NCBI RefSeq assembly: GCF_030413595.1
Contig: NZ_CP129238.1
Coordinates: 558,001 to 622,000 of the forward strand
DNA length: 64,000 nucleotides
Source: Planococcus liqunii
GTDB lineage: Bacteria; Bacillota; Bacilli; Bacillales_A; Planococcaceae
Direction of reading: 5' to 3'
Numbering within the stretch: the stretch's first letter is position 1; every line of letters begins with the position of its first letter. Made by a program: the position numbers and the translations under genes. Shown one piece after another: positions 1 to 10,022 of the stretch. Under the pieces are notes generated by a model. It searched no databases and was not told where the DNA came from. It saw nothing but the letters and a program-made list of their open reading frames with translations.

Positions 1-488
<488 letters not shown>

Positions 489-548
489 AACCGTTGTTTT
501 CACCATGTCGCATATCCAGTTTTGAGGGCGCAAGCACTCAGAAAAATA

Positions 549-665
<117 letters not shown>

Positions 666-677
666 TGTTTTTTTTTT

Positions 678-750
678 GGTCCCGTGGTGTAGCGGTTAAC
701 ATGCCTGCCTGTCACGCAGGAGATCGCCGGTTCGATCCCGGTCGGGACCG
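678..750 (+). tRNA. tRNA-Asp (anticodon GTC)
   Basis: A 73-nt cloverleaf can be folded: the acceptor stem GGTCCCG pairs with CGGGACC, followed by discriminator G. The anticodon stem CCTGC/GCAGG encloses loop CTGTCAC with anticodon GTC at 711-713, exactly tRNA positions 34-36. The T loop is TTCGATC. CCA is not encoded. It is the last gene of the rRNA operon and lies 12 bases after 5S. Confidence 0.97.
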
Positions 751-756
751 TATTTC

Positions 757-794
757 AAAATAAACACAGCGATCCCGCTGTGTTTATTTTTTTT
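757..794 (+). terminator. Rho-independent terminator of the rRNA-tRNA operon
   Basis: AATAAACACAGC and GCTGTGTTTATT form a 12-bp stem around a 6-nt loop, followed by a T run. It stands directly behind tRNA-Asp. Confidence 0.9.
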
Positions 795-862
795 GTATTT
801 CTATCGTTAAACAGAAAAAATAATTGGTTCTTTTGCCAAATGGGCTTTTGAAGAAAGATATT

Positions 863-891
863 TTGATTTACTGCTATTTCTTCGCTAAACT
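863..891 (+). promoter_or_regulatory. Candidate SigA promoter for tsaE-tsaB-rimI-tsaD
   Basis: TTGATT and TAAACT are separated by 17 bases and end about 30 bases before the tsaE start. Each hexamer matches the SigA consensus at four of six positions, so this is a moderate prediction. No other gene lies between the upstream terminator and tsaE. Confidence 0.45.
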
Positions 892-921
892 ATGTTAAGA
901 CTCAAACGAGGTGACACGCTA

Positions 922-1377
922 ATGATGTATACAATAGAAGTTAATTCTCCAGAGGAAACGGAAGAATTTGCAGCCAAACTTGCTGGCTTTCTGCAGCCGC
1001 AGGACCTTTTGACATTGGAAGGAGACCTGGGCGCCGGAAAGACAACATTCACGAAAGGGCTCGCCAAAGGGCTTGGAATTGAACGAATGGTGAATAGCCC
1101 GACGTTTACGATCTTAAAGCAATATGAAGGGGACTTGGATCTAAACCATTTTGATGTCTATCGTTTGGAAAACAGTGATGAAGACATCGGTTTTGAAGAG
1201 CTTTTCGAAAGTGAAGCAGTTTCCGTGGTTGAATGGGCATCCTTCATTGAAGATTACTTACCGAAAGAACGGCTGGAAATCATCATCACCCGGCATGCTG
1301 AAGAGAGCCGGAGCATTGAGTTTCATCCCATTGGCAGCCGTTATGAAACTTTGTGCAAGGAGCTAAACTTATCATGA
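922..1377 (+). CDS. tsaE: tRNA threonylcarbamoyladenosine biosynthesis ATPase TsaE
   Basis: A 151-residue P-loop protein. TsaE is the ATPase that works with TsaB and TsaD to transfer the threonylcarbamoyl group to A37 of ANN-decoding tRNAs in the cytosol. The Walker A motif GDLGAGKTT is at residues 34-42, followed by the family-typical NSPTFT and, near the C-terminal third, the VVEWAS motif. I chose ATG 922 because GAGGTGA at 908-914 lies 7 bases upstream; the same frame opens further upstream but has no ribosome site there. The gene overlaps tsaB by four bases (ATGA), so the two are translationally coupled. The order tsaE-tsaB-rimI-tsaD equals ydiB-ydiC-ydiD-ydiE of B. subtilis. Confidence 0.95.
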   Translation: MMYTIEVNSPEETEEFAAKLAGFLQPQDLLTLEGDLGAGKTTFTKGLAKGLGIERMVNSPTFTILKQYEGDLDLNHFDVYRLENSDEDIGFEELFESEAVSVVEWASFIEDYLPKERLEIIITRHAEESRSIEFHPIGSRYETLCKELNLS

Positions 1378-2069
1378 TTTATTTAGGCATCGATACATCA
1401 AATTCTCCATCAGCTATTGCGCTGATGTCTGATGACACCGTTTTGATAGAGGAAATCACCAACTTGAAAATCAATCATTCGTTGACGGCCATGCCGGCTA
1501 TTGAAGAGATGATGAAAAAGGCCAAAGTTGCTCCGAAAGATTTAACACATATTGCAGTGGCTGAAGGGCCGGGGTCTTACACCGGTGTCCGCATTGGACT
1601 GACCATTGCCAAGACGCTTGCCTGGTCATTGAAGCTGCCTTTGCATATGGTTTCGAGCTTAAAAGTGTTGGCAGCAAACGGCCAGTATTTTGATGGGCTG
1701 ATTTGTCCGGTTATGGATGCGCGACGTGGCACGGCTTTTACTGCGTTATACGACGGGAAAACTCTGGAGCTGGTCATTGAGGATCAGCACAGCCATTTCA
1801 AGGAGTTTTTAATAAAAGCCAAAGCATTGGGCAAACCGGTATTGTTTACGGGGATTGATGTTTCCATTCACGAAGAAACCATTCGGGAAGTATTGGGCAG
1901 CCAGGCATTTTTCACGGCGCCTCAAAACCGTCTGCCGCGTGCTGTGAATCTGATCATGCTGGCGAAAGAAGTTCCGGCAGCGGATATCCACCACGCCGTT
2001 CCGGAGTATCAGCGCATTACGGAAGCTGAAGCGAATTACATCAAAAGCCAGGAAGGGCAAAGCTCATGA
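1374..2069 (+). CDS. tsaB: tRNA threonylcarbamoyladenosine biosynthesis protein TsaB
   Basis: A 231-residue actin-fold protein that forms the TsaB-TsaD heterodimer in t6A37 synthesis. The N-terminal phosphate-binding strand reads YLGIDTSNSPS, and the family signature AEGPGSYTGVRIG follows at about residues 67-79. The start ATG 1374 overlaps the tsaE stop; AAGGAG at 1357-1362 is the likely ribosome site, and an upstream in-frame start has no such support. The 3' end overlaps rimI by four bases. TsaB lacks the metal-binding histidines seen in TsaD, as expected for the non-catalytic partner. Confidence 0.94.
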   Translation: MIYLGIDTSNSPSAIALMSDDTVLIEEITNLKINHSLTAMPAIEEMMKKAKVAPKDLTHIAVAEGPGSYTGVRIGLTIAKTLAWSLKLPLHMVSSLKVLAANGQYFDGLICPVMDARRGTAFTALYDGKTLELVIEDQHSHFKEFLIKAKALGKPVLFTGIDVSIHEETIREVLGSQAFFTAPQNRLPRAVNLIMLAKEVPAADIHHAVPEYQRITEAEANYIKSQEGQSS

Positions 2070-2521
2070 GCGACGATGTGATTTTCCGCAAAATGACGGT
2101 AAAAGACATTGATGAAGTGTACGAAATTGAAAAGCTTTCGTTTACCTTGCCTTGGACAAAAGAATCGTTTTACTATGAAATGCTGCATAACGAAAATGCC
2201 TATTACGTAGTTGCGGAAACCGAAAAAGGAATTGTCGGCTATTGCGGGATGTGGCTCATCATAGATGAAAGCCATGTCACGAATATTGCAATCCTTCCAG
2301 ACCAACGCGGCAAAAAATTAGGCGAACGTTTGATGCGGGCAGCGATCGATATTGCAAAAGCGCATGGCGCAGTGCTGATGACCTTAGAAGCGAGAGTCAG
2401 CAATCATGTAGCGCAAAGTTTGTACCGTAAATTAGGATTTCAAAATGGTGGCATCCGGAAACGGTATTATACCGATAACCTGGAAGATGCCATAGTGATG
2501 TGGGTGAATTTTGATGAATAA
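2066..2521 (+). CDS. rimI: Ribosomal protein S18-alanine N-acetyltransferase RimI
   Basis: A 151-residue GNAT acetyltransferase. RimI acetylates the N-terminal alanine of ribosomal protein S18; the same family can have wider N-terminal targets. The GNAT core is visible: the strand around [20 protein letters not shown] contains the acetyl-CoA binding Q/RxxGxG-type loop (QRGKKLG), followed by [19 protein letters not shown] with the C-terminal tyrosine typical of RimI. It overlaps tsaB (ATGA) and its last bases overlap the start of tsaD, so it is co-transcribed with the t6A genes, an arrangement conserved in Bacillales. Confidence 0.92.
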   Translation: MSDDVIFRKMTVKDIDEVYEIEKLSFTLPWTKESFYYEMLHNENAYYVVAETEKGIVGYCGMWLIIDESHVTNIAILPDQRGKKLGERLMRAAIDIAKAHGAVLMTLEARVSNHVAQSLYRKLGFQNGGIRKRYYTDNLEDAIVMWVNFDE

Positions 2522-3533
2522 AGATATTTATGTATTGGGTATTGAGACCAGCTGCGACGAAACAGCCGCTTCCATTGTGAAAAACGGACGGGAAATCGTT
2601 TCTAATGTTGTGGCTTCGCAAATCGAAAGCCATAAACGCTTCGGCGGAGTGGTGCCTGAAATCGCTTCGCGCCATCATGTGGAACAGATTACACTGGTGA
2701 TCGAAGAAGCGCTTCAGCGCGCTCAGATGGAGCCGCAAGAGCTGGATGCAGTAGCAGTAACGGAAGGGCCGGGATTGGTCGGTGCCTTGCTAATCGGCGT
2801 TAATGCGGCAAAGGCATTTGCGTTTGCCAACAGTCTTCCGCTTGTCGGCGTCCATCATATTGCAGGGCATATTTATGCCAACCGCCTGGAGCAGGAAATG
2901 GAGTTTCCTTTGCTTGCTTTAGTCATTTCCGGCGGGCATACGGAACTGGTTTATATGAAAGAACATGGCAGTTTTGAAGTGATCGGGGAAACGCGTGATG
3001 ATGCTGCAGGGGAAGCGTATGACAAAGTGGCAAGAACCTTGAATCTTCCTTATCCAGGCGGGCCTCATATTGATCGCTTAGCGCATGCCAGCGACGGTGC
3101 CATTGATTTTCCACGGGTATGGCTCGAAGAAGGATCCTATGATTTCAGTTTCAGCGGCTTGAAGTCGGCTGTGCTGAATTATATGCACAATGCCAAACAG
3201 CGCGGAGAAGTGGTGCCGCCTGAACACGTCGCTGCCGGATTCCAAAACAGTGTCGTTGAAGTGGTAACAGCGAAAGCGCTGCGTGCTGCAAAAGAGTACA
3301 AAGTGCGCCAAGTCATCGCAGCGGGCGGCGTGGCTGCCAACAAAGGGCTCAGAACGTCTCTGTCTGCAGCGTTTGAACAGCAAGGCATTCCGTTCTTCAT
3401 CCCGCCTCTTTCCTTGTGTACGGATAACGCAGCCATGATTGCAGCAGCTGGCACCGTCATGTTCGAAAAAGGCATTACAGGAAATATGGCGATGAACGGC
3501 CGGCCAGGAATGGTCTTGTCTTCCTGGGGATAA
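2514..3533 (+). CDS. tsaD: tRNA N6-adenosine threonylcarbamoyltransferase TsaD
   Basis: A 339-residue Kae1/Qri7-type transferase that joins the threonylcarbamoyl moiety to A37 of tRNA. The N-terminal motif [12 protein letters not shown], the metal-binding histidines in VHHIAGH (about residues 114-119), the SGGHTELV strand and the C-terminal CTDNAAMIA motif are all present, and the length is normal. I chose ATG 2514; the TTG just before it is less likely. The start lies inside the end of rimI, so translation is probably coupled, and only a weak ribosome site is visible. It is the last gene of the operon and is followed by a strong terminator. It was formerly called gcp or ydiE. Confidence 0.95.
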   Translation: MNKDIYVLGIETSCDETAASIVKNGREIVSNVVASQIESHKRFGGVVPEIASRHHVEQITLVIEEALQRAQMEPQELDAVAVTEGPGLVGALLIGVNAAKAFAFANSLPLVGVHHIAGHIYANRLEQEMEFPLLALVISGGHTELVYMKEHGSFEVIGETRDDAAGEAYDKVARTLNLPYPGGPHIDRLAHASDGAIDFPRVWLEEGSYDFSFSGLKSAVLNYMHNAKQRGEVVPPEHVAAGFQNSVVEVVTAKALRAAKEYKVRQVIAAGGVAANKGLRTSLSAAFEQQGIPFFIPPLSLCTDNAAMIAAAGTVMFEKGITGNMAMNGRPGMVLSSWG

Positions 3534-3583
3534 AATTGTTCGCCCTGTGGAAAGCTGATCTGTATCAATAAACTATTAAAGTT

Positions 3584-3634
3584 CAAAAAAGCGCAGTTGA
3601 TTCCTGAAAAGGAATGCCAACTGCGCTTTTTTTC
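3584..3634 (+). terminator. Terminator of the tsaE-tsaD operon
   Basis: AAAAAAGCGCAGTTG and CAACTGCGCTTTTTTT form a long stem with a loop of about 18 bases and a run of seven T. Confidence 0.9.
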
Positions 3635-3694
3635 TGTTTTCAGATTATTTATTACACAAAAAATCCGTTCGTTGTCAATAGAGAACATTTGTAC

Positions 3695-3875
3695 TTATGC
3701 ACAATTTGTGCATAACATGTTCATAACTTTCTGAAAAACACCTTCAATTCTATATCTTGTGTACTAGTTATGGGAAAACTTTGTGGATAATAATTAAATT
3801 GCCTGTGGATAATGTGGAAAAGTCTGTTGATAGTTGATTTAATAAGAGGAGACATGTGTGCAACTTTGTGGAAAC
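3695..3875. promoter_or_regulatory. Cluster of DnaA boxes between tsaD and the ABC-F gene
   Basis: The DnaA box is TTATCCACA. Two exact copies occur on the minus strand at 3782-3790 and 3804-3812. One-mismatch copies lie at 3695-3703 (plus, TTATGCACA), 3707-3715 (minus, the same box) and 3813-3821 (minus, TTTTCCACA). Two-mismatch copies lie at 3718-3726, 3825-3833 and 3867-3875. The pair at 3695-3715 forms a perfect 10-bp-arm palindrome around one T. The region is AT-rich and has no gene. DnaA-binding clusters are known in Bacillus, and I recall the gcp-ydiF gap as one of them, which is the same location. Confidence 0.75.
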
Positions 3876-3908
3876 ATAAATTTACGGAAAAGGTATTGAC
3901 CTATATAT

Positions 3909-3943
3909 AGAAAAAGAAAAAACCGCATACAATAGTATGCGGT
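3909..3943 (-). terminator. Terminator of the ABC-F gene
   Basis: ACCGCATAC and GTATGCGGT form a 9-bp stem with a 4-nt loop; on the minus strand a T-rich tract follows. The stem abuts the stop codon of the ABC-F gene. Confidence 0.85.
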
Positions 3944-5883
3944 CAACTGTGGACTTTTTCAAGCTTTTCTTGCAATTCGAGCCAAAATAACATTTTTTCT
4001 TCGTGTGCTTCTTTCAACTCGTCCAACTGGCTTTGGAGCGGCAAGACCTTCTCGTGGTCCTGGAAAATCTCAGGCTGGCACAGCAATTCCTCGACTTCAG
4101 CGATCTGCTGATCGAGCTGCTCCATTTCCTGTTCGGTTTCTTCGGATTGGCGCAGCAGCTGGCGTTCCAGTTTTTTTGCTTCTTTGTTGATCTGGGATGT
4201 GGTTGCAACGGGAACTGTTTTAGCAACGGTCGCTTTTTCTGCATCTTCCAATGCCTGCAGCTCTTCGGTTTCCAGTTTCTTTTCCACGTAATAGTCGTAG
4301 TTGCCCAAATACTCCGTCGTGCCGTCACGGGTCAATTCCACCACTTTTGTCGAGAGGCGGTTCATGAAGTAACGGTCATGGGAAACGAATAAAATGGTGC
4401 CCGGATAATCGAGCAGGGCGTTTTCCAGCACTTCTTTGCTGTCGAGGTCCAAGTGGTTGGTCGGCTCATCCAAAAGCAGCACATTGGCTTTTTGCATCAT
4501 GAGCTTAGCCAGTGCCACACGGGCTTTTTCGCCGCCTGACAGTGTAGAGATCGGTTTTAATACGTCGTCTCCGGTAAACAGGAAGCGGCCCAGAATGCCG
4601 CGGATGTCTTTTTCGTTAACATGTGGGTAATCATCCCATAATTCATTCAGAACGAGCTTATTGCCTTTTAAGTTGGCTTGTTCCTGGTCGTAGTAGCCGA
4701 ACTGGATGCCGGTGCCGTAATGAATGGTTCCGGCAAGCGGCTCCAATTCTTTCATGATGGTTTTCAGCAAAGTCGACTTCCCAACGCCGTTAGGGCCGAC
4801 AAGCGCCAGGCTGTCCTGGCGGTACAATTTCATAACGATGTTTTGCGAAACGGGCTGGCCGCTATAGCCGATGGCGAGCGACTGGACATTCAGCACGTCG
4901 TTGCCGCTTTGCTTGGCAATGGTGAAACCGAAACGGGCGGATTTCTCGTCGCCGTCCGGTGCATCCATCCAGTCGGTTTTTTCAAGCACCCGCCGGCGGC
5001 TTTGCGCCATTTTGGTGGTGGAAGCCCGGACCAGGTTGCGCTGGACATAATCTTCCAGTTTCGCTTTTTCGCTTTGCTGTTTTTCGAACTGCTTTAAGTC
5101 GAGTTCATACTGCTTCGCTTTTTCGTCGAGGTAGCGGCTGTAGTTGCCTGTGTACTTTTTGACTCGGTGGCGCGAGACTTCGTAGACAAGCGTTACCACT
5201 TGGTCGAGGAAGTACCGGTCATGCGAAACGATGAGAATCGCACCCGGGTAATTCTTTAAGTAATTCTCGAGCCAGCTCAGTGTTTCAATATCCAAGTGGT
5301 TCGTCGGCTCATCAAGAATCAGAAGCTGGGGTTTGCTGAGCAGCAGTTTTGCCAGCATCAAGCGCGTTTTCTGGCCGCCGGATAACGACACCACTTTTTT
5401 GTCGTAGTCTTCGGGATAAAATTTCATACCGTGGAGAATGGCGCGTGTATCGGCTTCAAACTGGTAGCCGCCTGCATCCTTGAAATCGTGCTGCAAAGTA
5501 TCGTATTCTTTCATGACTTTTTCGTATTGGACGGCATCGTCGTAGACAGCTGGATCGGCCATTTGGGCTTCCAGTTCCCGGAGTTTTGCTTCTTGTTCAC
5601 GGAAATGACTAAAAATCGTCATCATTTCGTCCCAGATGCTTGCTTCCGATTCGAGGTCGGTTTGCTGTTCCAAATAACCGATGGTCAGATCTTTCGGCAT
5701 AATGATATCGCCGCTGTCATATGAAATTTCACCGGAAATGATCTTCAGCAAAGTCGACTTTCCTGCGCCGTTGCGGCCCACGAGTGCAACGCGGTCGCGG
5801 TGTTGGACTTCCAGTTTGACGCCGGCAAGAATCTCATCGGCACCGAACGATTTATGGACTTGGTTAACTTGTAATACAATCAT
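3943..5883 (-). CDS. ABC-F family ATPase (YdiF/Uup type)
   Basis: A 646-residue soluble protein with two ABC domains and no membrane segments, typical of ABC-F proteins that act on the ribosome rather than in transport. The first Walker A is GRNGAGKST at residues 36-44 with signature LSGGQKTR and LDEPTNHLD. The second domain has GPNGVGKST, LSGGEKAR and again LDEPTNHLD. A charged linker joins the domains and a C-terminal coiled coil rich in E, Q and L follows. I chose the ATG at 5883 because GAGGTGA stands 5 bases before it; the GTG nine bases further upstream lies inside that ribosome site. The position equals B. subtilis ydiF. A resistance function cannot be inferred from sequence alone. Confidence 0.92.
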   Translation of the reverse strand: MIVLQVNQVHKSFGADEILAGVKLEVQHRDRVALVGRNGAGKSTLLKIISGEISYDSGDIIMPKDLTIGYLEQQTDLESEASIWDEMMTIFSHFREQEAKLRELEAQMADPAVYDDAVQYEKVMKEYDTLQHDFKDAGGYQFEADTRAILHGMKFYPEDYDKKVVSLSGGQKTRLMLAKLLLSKPQLLILDEPTNHLDIETLSWLENYLKNYPGAILIVSHDRYFLDQVVTLVYEVSRHRVKKYTGNYSRYLDEKAKQYELDLKQFEKQQSEKAKLEDYVQRNLVRASTTKMAQSRRRVLEKTDWMDAPDGDEKSARFGFTIAKQSGNDVLNVQSLAIGYSGQPVSQNIVMKLYRQDSLALVGPNGVGKSTLLKTIMKELEPLAGTIHYGTGIQFGYYDQEQANLKGNKLVLNELWDDYPHVNEKDIRGILGRFLFTGDDVLKPISTLSGGEKARVALAKLMMQKANVLLLDEPTNHLDLDSKEVLENALLDYPGTILFVSHDRYFMNRLSTKVVELTRDGTTEYLGNYDYYVEKKLETEELQALEDAEKATVAKTVPVATTSQINKEAKKLERQLLRQSEETEQEMEQLDQQIAEVEELLCQPEIFQDHEKVLPLQSQLDELKEAHEEKMLFWLELQEKLEKVHS

Positions 5884-5906
5884 GTGGGTCACCTCTATTC
5901 TTCTTA

Positions 5907-5935
5907 AGTGTAGCTGATGGGCGTATTGTTCGCAA
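5907..5935 (-). promoter_or_regulatory. Candidate SigA promoter for the ABC-F gene
   Basis: On the minus strand TTGCGA (5935-5930) and TACACT (5912-5907) are 17 bases apart, about 25 bases before the start codon. Confidence 0.5.
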
Positions 5936-5945
5936 TCAAGCCAGC

Positions 5946-5974
5946 TTTACATATCGGGCCGCCTCAGGTAAGAT
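5946..5974 (+). promoter_or_regulatory. Candidate SigA promoter for rex
   Basis: TTTACA and TAAGAT are separated by 17 bases. The promoter is divergent from that of the ABC-F gene. The leader to the rex start is about 80 bases; I saw no clear Rex operator in it. Confidence 0.55.
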
Positions 5975-6059
5975 AAAATCGATTTGATTCACTATCCATA
6001 GACGCAGGAAAAAAAGAATCCCCAGTGAATCTTTAGACGACCGCAGGAGGTAACGTTGC

Positions 6060-6692
6060 ATGTTACACGAACCATCAAAAATTCCACAAGCCACTACAAA
6101 ACGGTTGCCGCTTTATTACCGCTTCCTCCAGAATTTCGCGAATGCCGGGCAAAAACGGATTTCTTCGCAGGAATTAAGTGAAGCGATGAAAATCGATTCG
6201 GCCACAATACGCCGCGACTTTTCCCATTTAGGTGCATTGGGCAAAAAAGGGTATGGCTACGACGTTCAGGACTTATTGGCGTTTTTCCGCAAAACACTCG
6301 ACCAGGATGAAGCGACCAATGTGGCGCTGATCGGCGTCGGGAATTTGGGAAGCGCATTTCTAAAGTATAATTTTCAGCGCAACCACAACACGAAAATCGT
6401 GCTGGCATTCGACTCGAATTCACCTCTTGAAGGGGAGAAAATCAGCGAAATCGATACATTCCACCCCGATCGGATCGAAGAGAAAATCGAGGAATACGGG
6501 ATCGAACTGGTGATTTTGACGGTTCCCTCGCGCTCGGCCCAGGAAGTTACAGACCGCCTGGCAAAAACGAACATCAAGGGCATCTTGAACTTTACGCCCG
6601 TCCGCATTTCGGTGCCGGACCACATCCGCGTGCAGACCATCGATTTATCGGTCGAACTGCAGACCTTGATCTACCAAATCAAACAGCATTGA
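6060..6692 (+). CDS. rex: Redox-sensing transcriptional repressor Rex
   Basis: A 210-residue Rex protein that binds DNA when the NADH/NAD+ ratio is low and is released by NADH, controlling fermentation and respiration genes. The N-terminal winged-helix domain contains [10 protein letters not shown] and the recognition segment [22 protein letters not shown] (about residues 46-67). The Rossmann domain has the NADH-binding [10 protein letters not shown] at about 93-102. A domain-swap helix closes the C terminus. ATG 6060 has AGGAGG at 6045-6050. The gene stands alone between two promoters and a terminator, in the same place as in B. subtilis. Confidence 0.95.
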   Translation: MLHEPSKIPQATTKRLPLYYRFLQNFANAGQKRISSQELSEAMKIDSATIRRDFSHLGALGKKGYGYDVQDLLAFFRKTLDQDEATNVALIGVGNLGSAFLKYNFQRNHNTKIVLAFDSNSPLEGEKISEIDTFHPDRIEEKIEEYGIELVILTVPSRSAQEVTDRLAKTNIKGILNFTPVRISVPDHIRVQTIDLSVELQTLIYQIKQH

Positions 6693-6733
6693 AAAAACCT
6701 TCCGCCGAAACGAGTTCGGGGAAGGTTTTTTAT
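6691..6733. terminator. Bidirectional terminator between rex and the CPBP protease gene
   Basis: AAAAAACCTTCC pairs with GGAAGGTTTTTT around a CGAAA/TTCGG-containing loop. A and T runs flank both sides, so it can serve rex on the plus strand and the convergent gene on the minus strand. Confidence 0.85.
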
Positions 6734-6745
6734 TGGCCAGCTTTT

Positions 6746-7531
6746 TCACTGCATCTGTTCAAGCTGTTTCAGGAAATTTTCGAGTTTTTCCATGTTCAAT
6801 TGCGCAATCATGACAAAGCCGTTGAGCATCACGTGAGCAATGATCGGCGTAATGATCCGCTTTGTTTTCTGGTAAAGGAAAGCTAGCACAATGCCGGTCG
6901 AGAAGTAGATCAGCAAATGGCTGAATTCCAAATGCACAGCGGCGAATACGAGCGCGCTGACAGCGGTGGCGAGAAAGAAATTGGTGGTCTGGTTCAAGGA
7001 ACCGAATACCACCCGGCGGAACACCAGCTCTTCCAGTACAGGTCCAAAAAAGACGACCGCCAGAAGTGCCCACGGGACGACTTCAACCAATTTGGTGATG
7101 GATGCGGTATTTTGGGATCCCGGAGCGATGCCGAACAATTCTACTTCTATCAGCGCCGCGATGATTTGGGCGAAGTAGACGAGGAAAAAGCCGAGTACGC
7201 CCCAGCCGATTGCTTCAAGCAAACCGGCTTTTTTGCCTTTCCAAATATTGAAGAATTGCTTGTCCCGGAGAATAAGGAACATCGCCGCAATAAACCCGAT
7301 GCCCATCGTCCAGACGATCAGCCAACCGGAAGTGCTGGCGGCCGCTGTCGCCTGGTCCATGCCTTGGCCGAGGAAATAATTAAGTGTCGGTGTTATAAAT
7401 AAAATCGGTGCAAGTTGCACAACGATAAAAATCAACAGGATATAAAGTGGTGTTCTTTTGCCTTTTCGGCTCGCTTTGACACTGTACTTGGAGCGGCCTG
7501 TGTCGGCTTTTGCTTTAATATTCATTTTCAT
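6746..7531 (-). CDS. CPBP family intramembrane metalloprotease (YdiL-like)
   Basis: A 261-residue integral membrane protein with about seven hydrophobic segments after a basic N terminus (several K/R in the first 28 residues). The CPBP/Abi protease motif is visible as EELVFRRVVFG (glutamates and arginine of motif 1), followed by a histidine in FAAVHLEFSH and a further histidine in IAHVMLNG, which together make the catalytic metal site. Family members process membrane peptides or prenylated proteins in eukaryotes; in Firmicutes the substrates are mostly unknown. AAAGGAAA lies 8 bases before the ATG. It stands next to groESL, where B. subtilis has ydiL, so orthology is likely. Confidence 0.88.
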   Translation of the reverse strand: MKMNIKAKADTGRSKYSVKASRKGKRTPLYILLIFIVVQLAPILFITPTLNYFLGQGMDQATAAASTSGWLIVWTMGIGFIAAMFLILRDKQFFNIWKGKKAGLLEAIGWGVLGFFLVYFAQIIAALIEVELFGIAPGSQNTASITKLVEVVPWALLAVVFFGPVLEELVFRRVVFGSLNQTTNFFLATAVSALVFAAVHLEFSHLLIYFSTGIVLAFLYQKTKRIITPIIAHVMLNGFVMIAQLNMEKLENFLKQLEQMQ

Positions 7532-7661
7532 AAAGCGGATTTCCTTTCGTTTAACAGATTACTTTCATTGTAGAGGTTTCAAAACGGAACCGCAAAGAAT
7601 AAAAAAAAGTGAATGTTTAGACTTGCAAATGGAAGGGGATTTTATTAAACTGAGAAGTGGG

Positions 7662-7688
7662 TTAGCACTCTAGGTGTTAGAGTGCTAA
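7662..7688 (+). promoter_or_regulatory. CIRCE element (HrcA operator) of groESL
   Basis: A perfect TTAGCACTC-N9-GAGTGCTAA inverted repeat, 38 bases before the groES start. CIRCE binds the heat-shock repressor HrcA. A TTGCAA hexamer at 7623-7628 and AT-rich sequence near 7641-7649 could be the promoter, but the spacing is not good enough to call it. No CtsR heptad repeat was seen. Confidence 0.97.
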
Positions 7689-7725
7689 TGTGGAATATTT
7701 AGATAATCTGAGGAGGGTGTTTCAA

Positions 7726-8010
7726 TTGTTAAGACCATTAGGAGATCGCGTTATTATTGAGCTTATCGAAGCAGAAGAAAAGACTTCAAGCGGTATCGTA
7801 TTGCCGGGTTCGGCACAGGAAAAACCGCAGGAAGGCAAAGTGATCGCTGTAGGTAATGGAGTTATCCGTGACAATGGACAGCGCACTGAACTGGAAGTCC
7901 AAGAAGGCGACCGGATCATCTTCTCAAAATACGCAGGCACTGAACTTAAATATGAAGGCAAAGAATATTTGATCTTACGCGAAAACGATATTTTAGCGGT
8001 ATTGGGCTAA
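7726..8010 (+). CDS. groES: Co-chaperonin GroES
   Basis: A 94-residue GroES that caps the GroEL ring in the cytosol. The sequence [13 protein letters not shown] at the N terminus, the mobile loop around [20 protein letters not shown] and the C-terminal [20 protein letters not shown] are typical. I chose TTG 7726 as start because AGGAGGGTG (7711-7719) precedes it and the family begins here; as I recall B. subtilis groES also uses TTG. A GTG at 7690 in the same frame lies at the CIRCE edge and is rejected. The gene is under CIRCE control and is followed, after an unusual 179-base gap with a repeat, by groEL. Confidence 0.96.
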   Translation: MLRPLGDRVIIELIEAEEKTSSGIVLPGSAQEKPQEGKVIAVGNGVIRDNGQRTELEVQEGDRIIFSKYAGTELKYEGKEYLILRENDILAVLG

Positions 8011-8022
8011 AAATTAATATGC

Positions 8023-8144
8023 AGTATTGCGCAAAACAGCTACGCTTTCCTGCGGGCTTGCGCCGAACTAACTCGGGCTAATGGCCCGAGTGGATTTCGG
8101 CACTGCGCTGTCCCGCGGGAGTCTCCGCTGTTTTGCTCCATATC
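8023..8144 (-). repeat. Dispersed palindromic element, copy 1, between groES and groEL
   Basis: This 122-base stretch is, in reverse complement, nearly identical to 47889-48009. Each copy begins with GATATGGAGCAA, ends with a version of GTTTTGCG.AATA, and contains a central hairpin ACTCGGGC/GCCCGAGT. The outer parts are imperfect inverted repeats of each other, so a transcript can fold into a long hairpin. No coding potential is evident. The copy lies inside an operon: groEL still has its own ribosome site behind it. Confidence 0.85.
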
Positions 8145-8174
8145 GCGACTTGAAATATTTGGGAATTAAAATAG

Positions 8175-9821
<1,647 letters not shown>

Positions 9822-9830
9822 TTAAACATT

Positions 9831-9868
9831 CCGAAAACCTCGAAAAACCGAGGTTTTCGGTTTTTTTT
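9831..9868 (+). terminator. Terminator of groESL
   Basis: CCGAAAACCTCG and CGAGGTTTTCGG form a 12-bp stem around a 6-base AAAAAC loop, followed by eight T. Confidence 0.93.
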
Positions 9869-9910
9869 GTTTTGTGGAGTCGCATTTGATGAATGAAATC
9901 CATAGTAAAA

Positions 9911-9942
9911 AGATAGCCAATAAAATGGCTGTCTTTTTATTT
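9911..9942 (+). terminator. Second hairpin with T tract behind groEL
   Basis: AGATAGCCA and TGGCTGTCT pair around ATAAAA and are followed by TTTTTATTTG. It may be a backup terminator for groESL. Confidence 0.5.
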
Positions 9943-9954
9943 GTTTAAATAGGA

Positions 9955-9983
9955 TTGTTAATGGAAAAGAGGTGGTATAGAAT
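9955..9983 (+). promoter_or_regulatory. SigA promoter of the YolD-like gene
   Basis: TTGTTA and TAGAAT are 17 bases apart, about 40 bases before the start codon. A LexA-type box begins three bases after the -10 hexamer. Confidence 0.6.
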
Positions 9984-9985
9984 AA

Positions 9986-9997
9986 GAACAAGTGTTC
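9986..9997 (+). promoter_or_regulatory. LexA (DinR) SOS box
   Basis: GAAC-AAGT-GTTC matches the Gram-positive LexA consensus CGAACNNNNGTTCG in its core, with A and T in place of the outer C and G. Its position at the transcription start suits repression. Confidence 0.65.
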
Positions 9998-10022
9998 TTA
10001 TTTAGATTAGGAGGCAATGGGG

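Noticed and set aside
5884..6059. Search for a Rex operator between the ABC-F and rex genes
   Set aside because: No TTGTGAA-type palindrome was found; TTGTTCGCAATCAA is too far from the consensus.
7690..7725. GTG start 12 codons upstream of groES
   Set aside because: It lies at the edge of CIRCE, has no ribosome site, and the extra residues are foreign to GroES.
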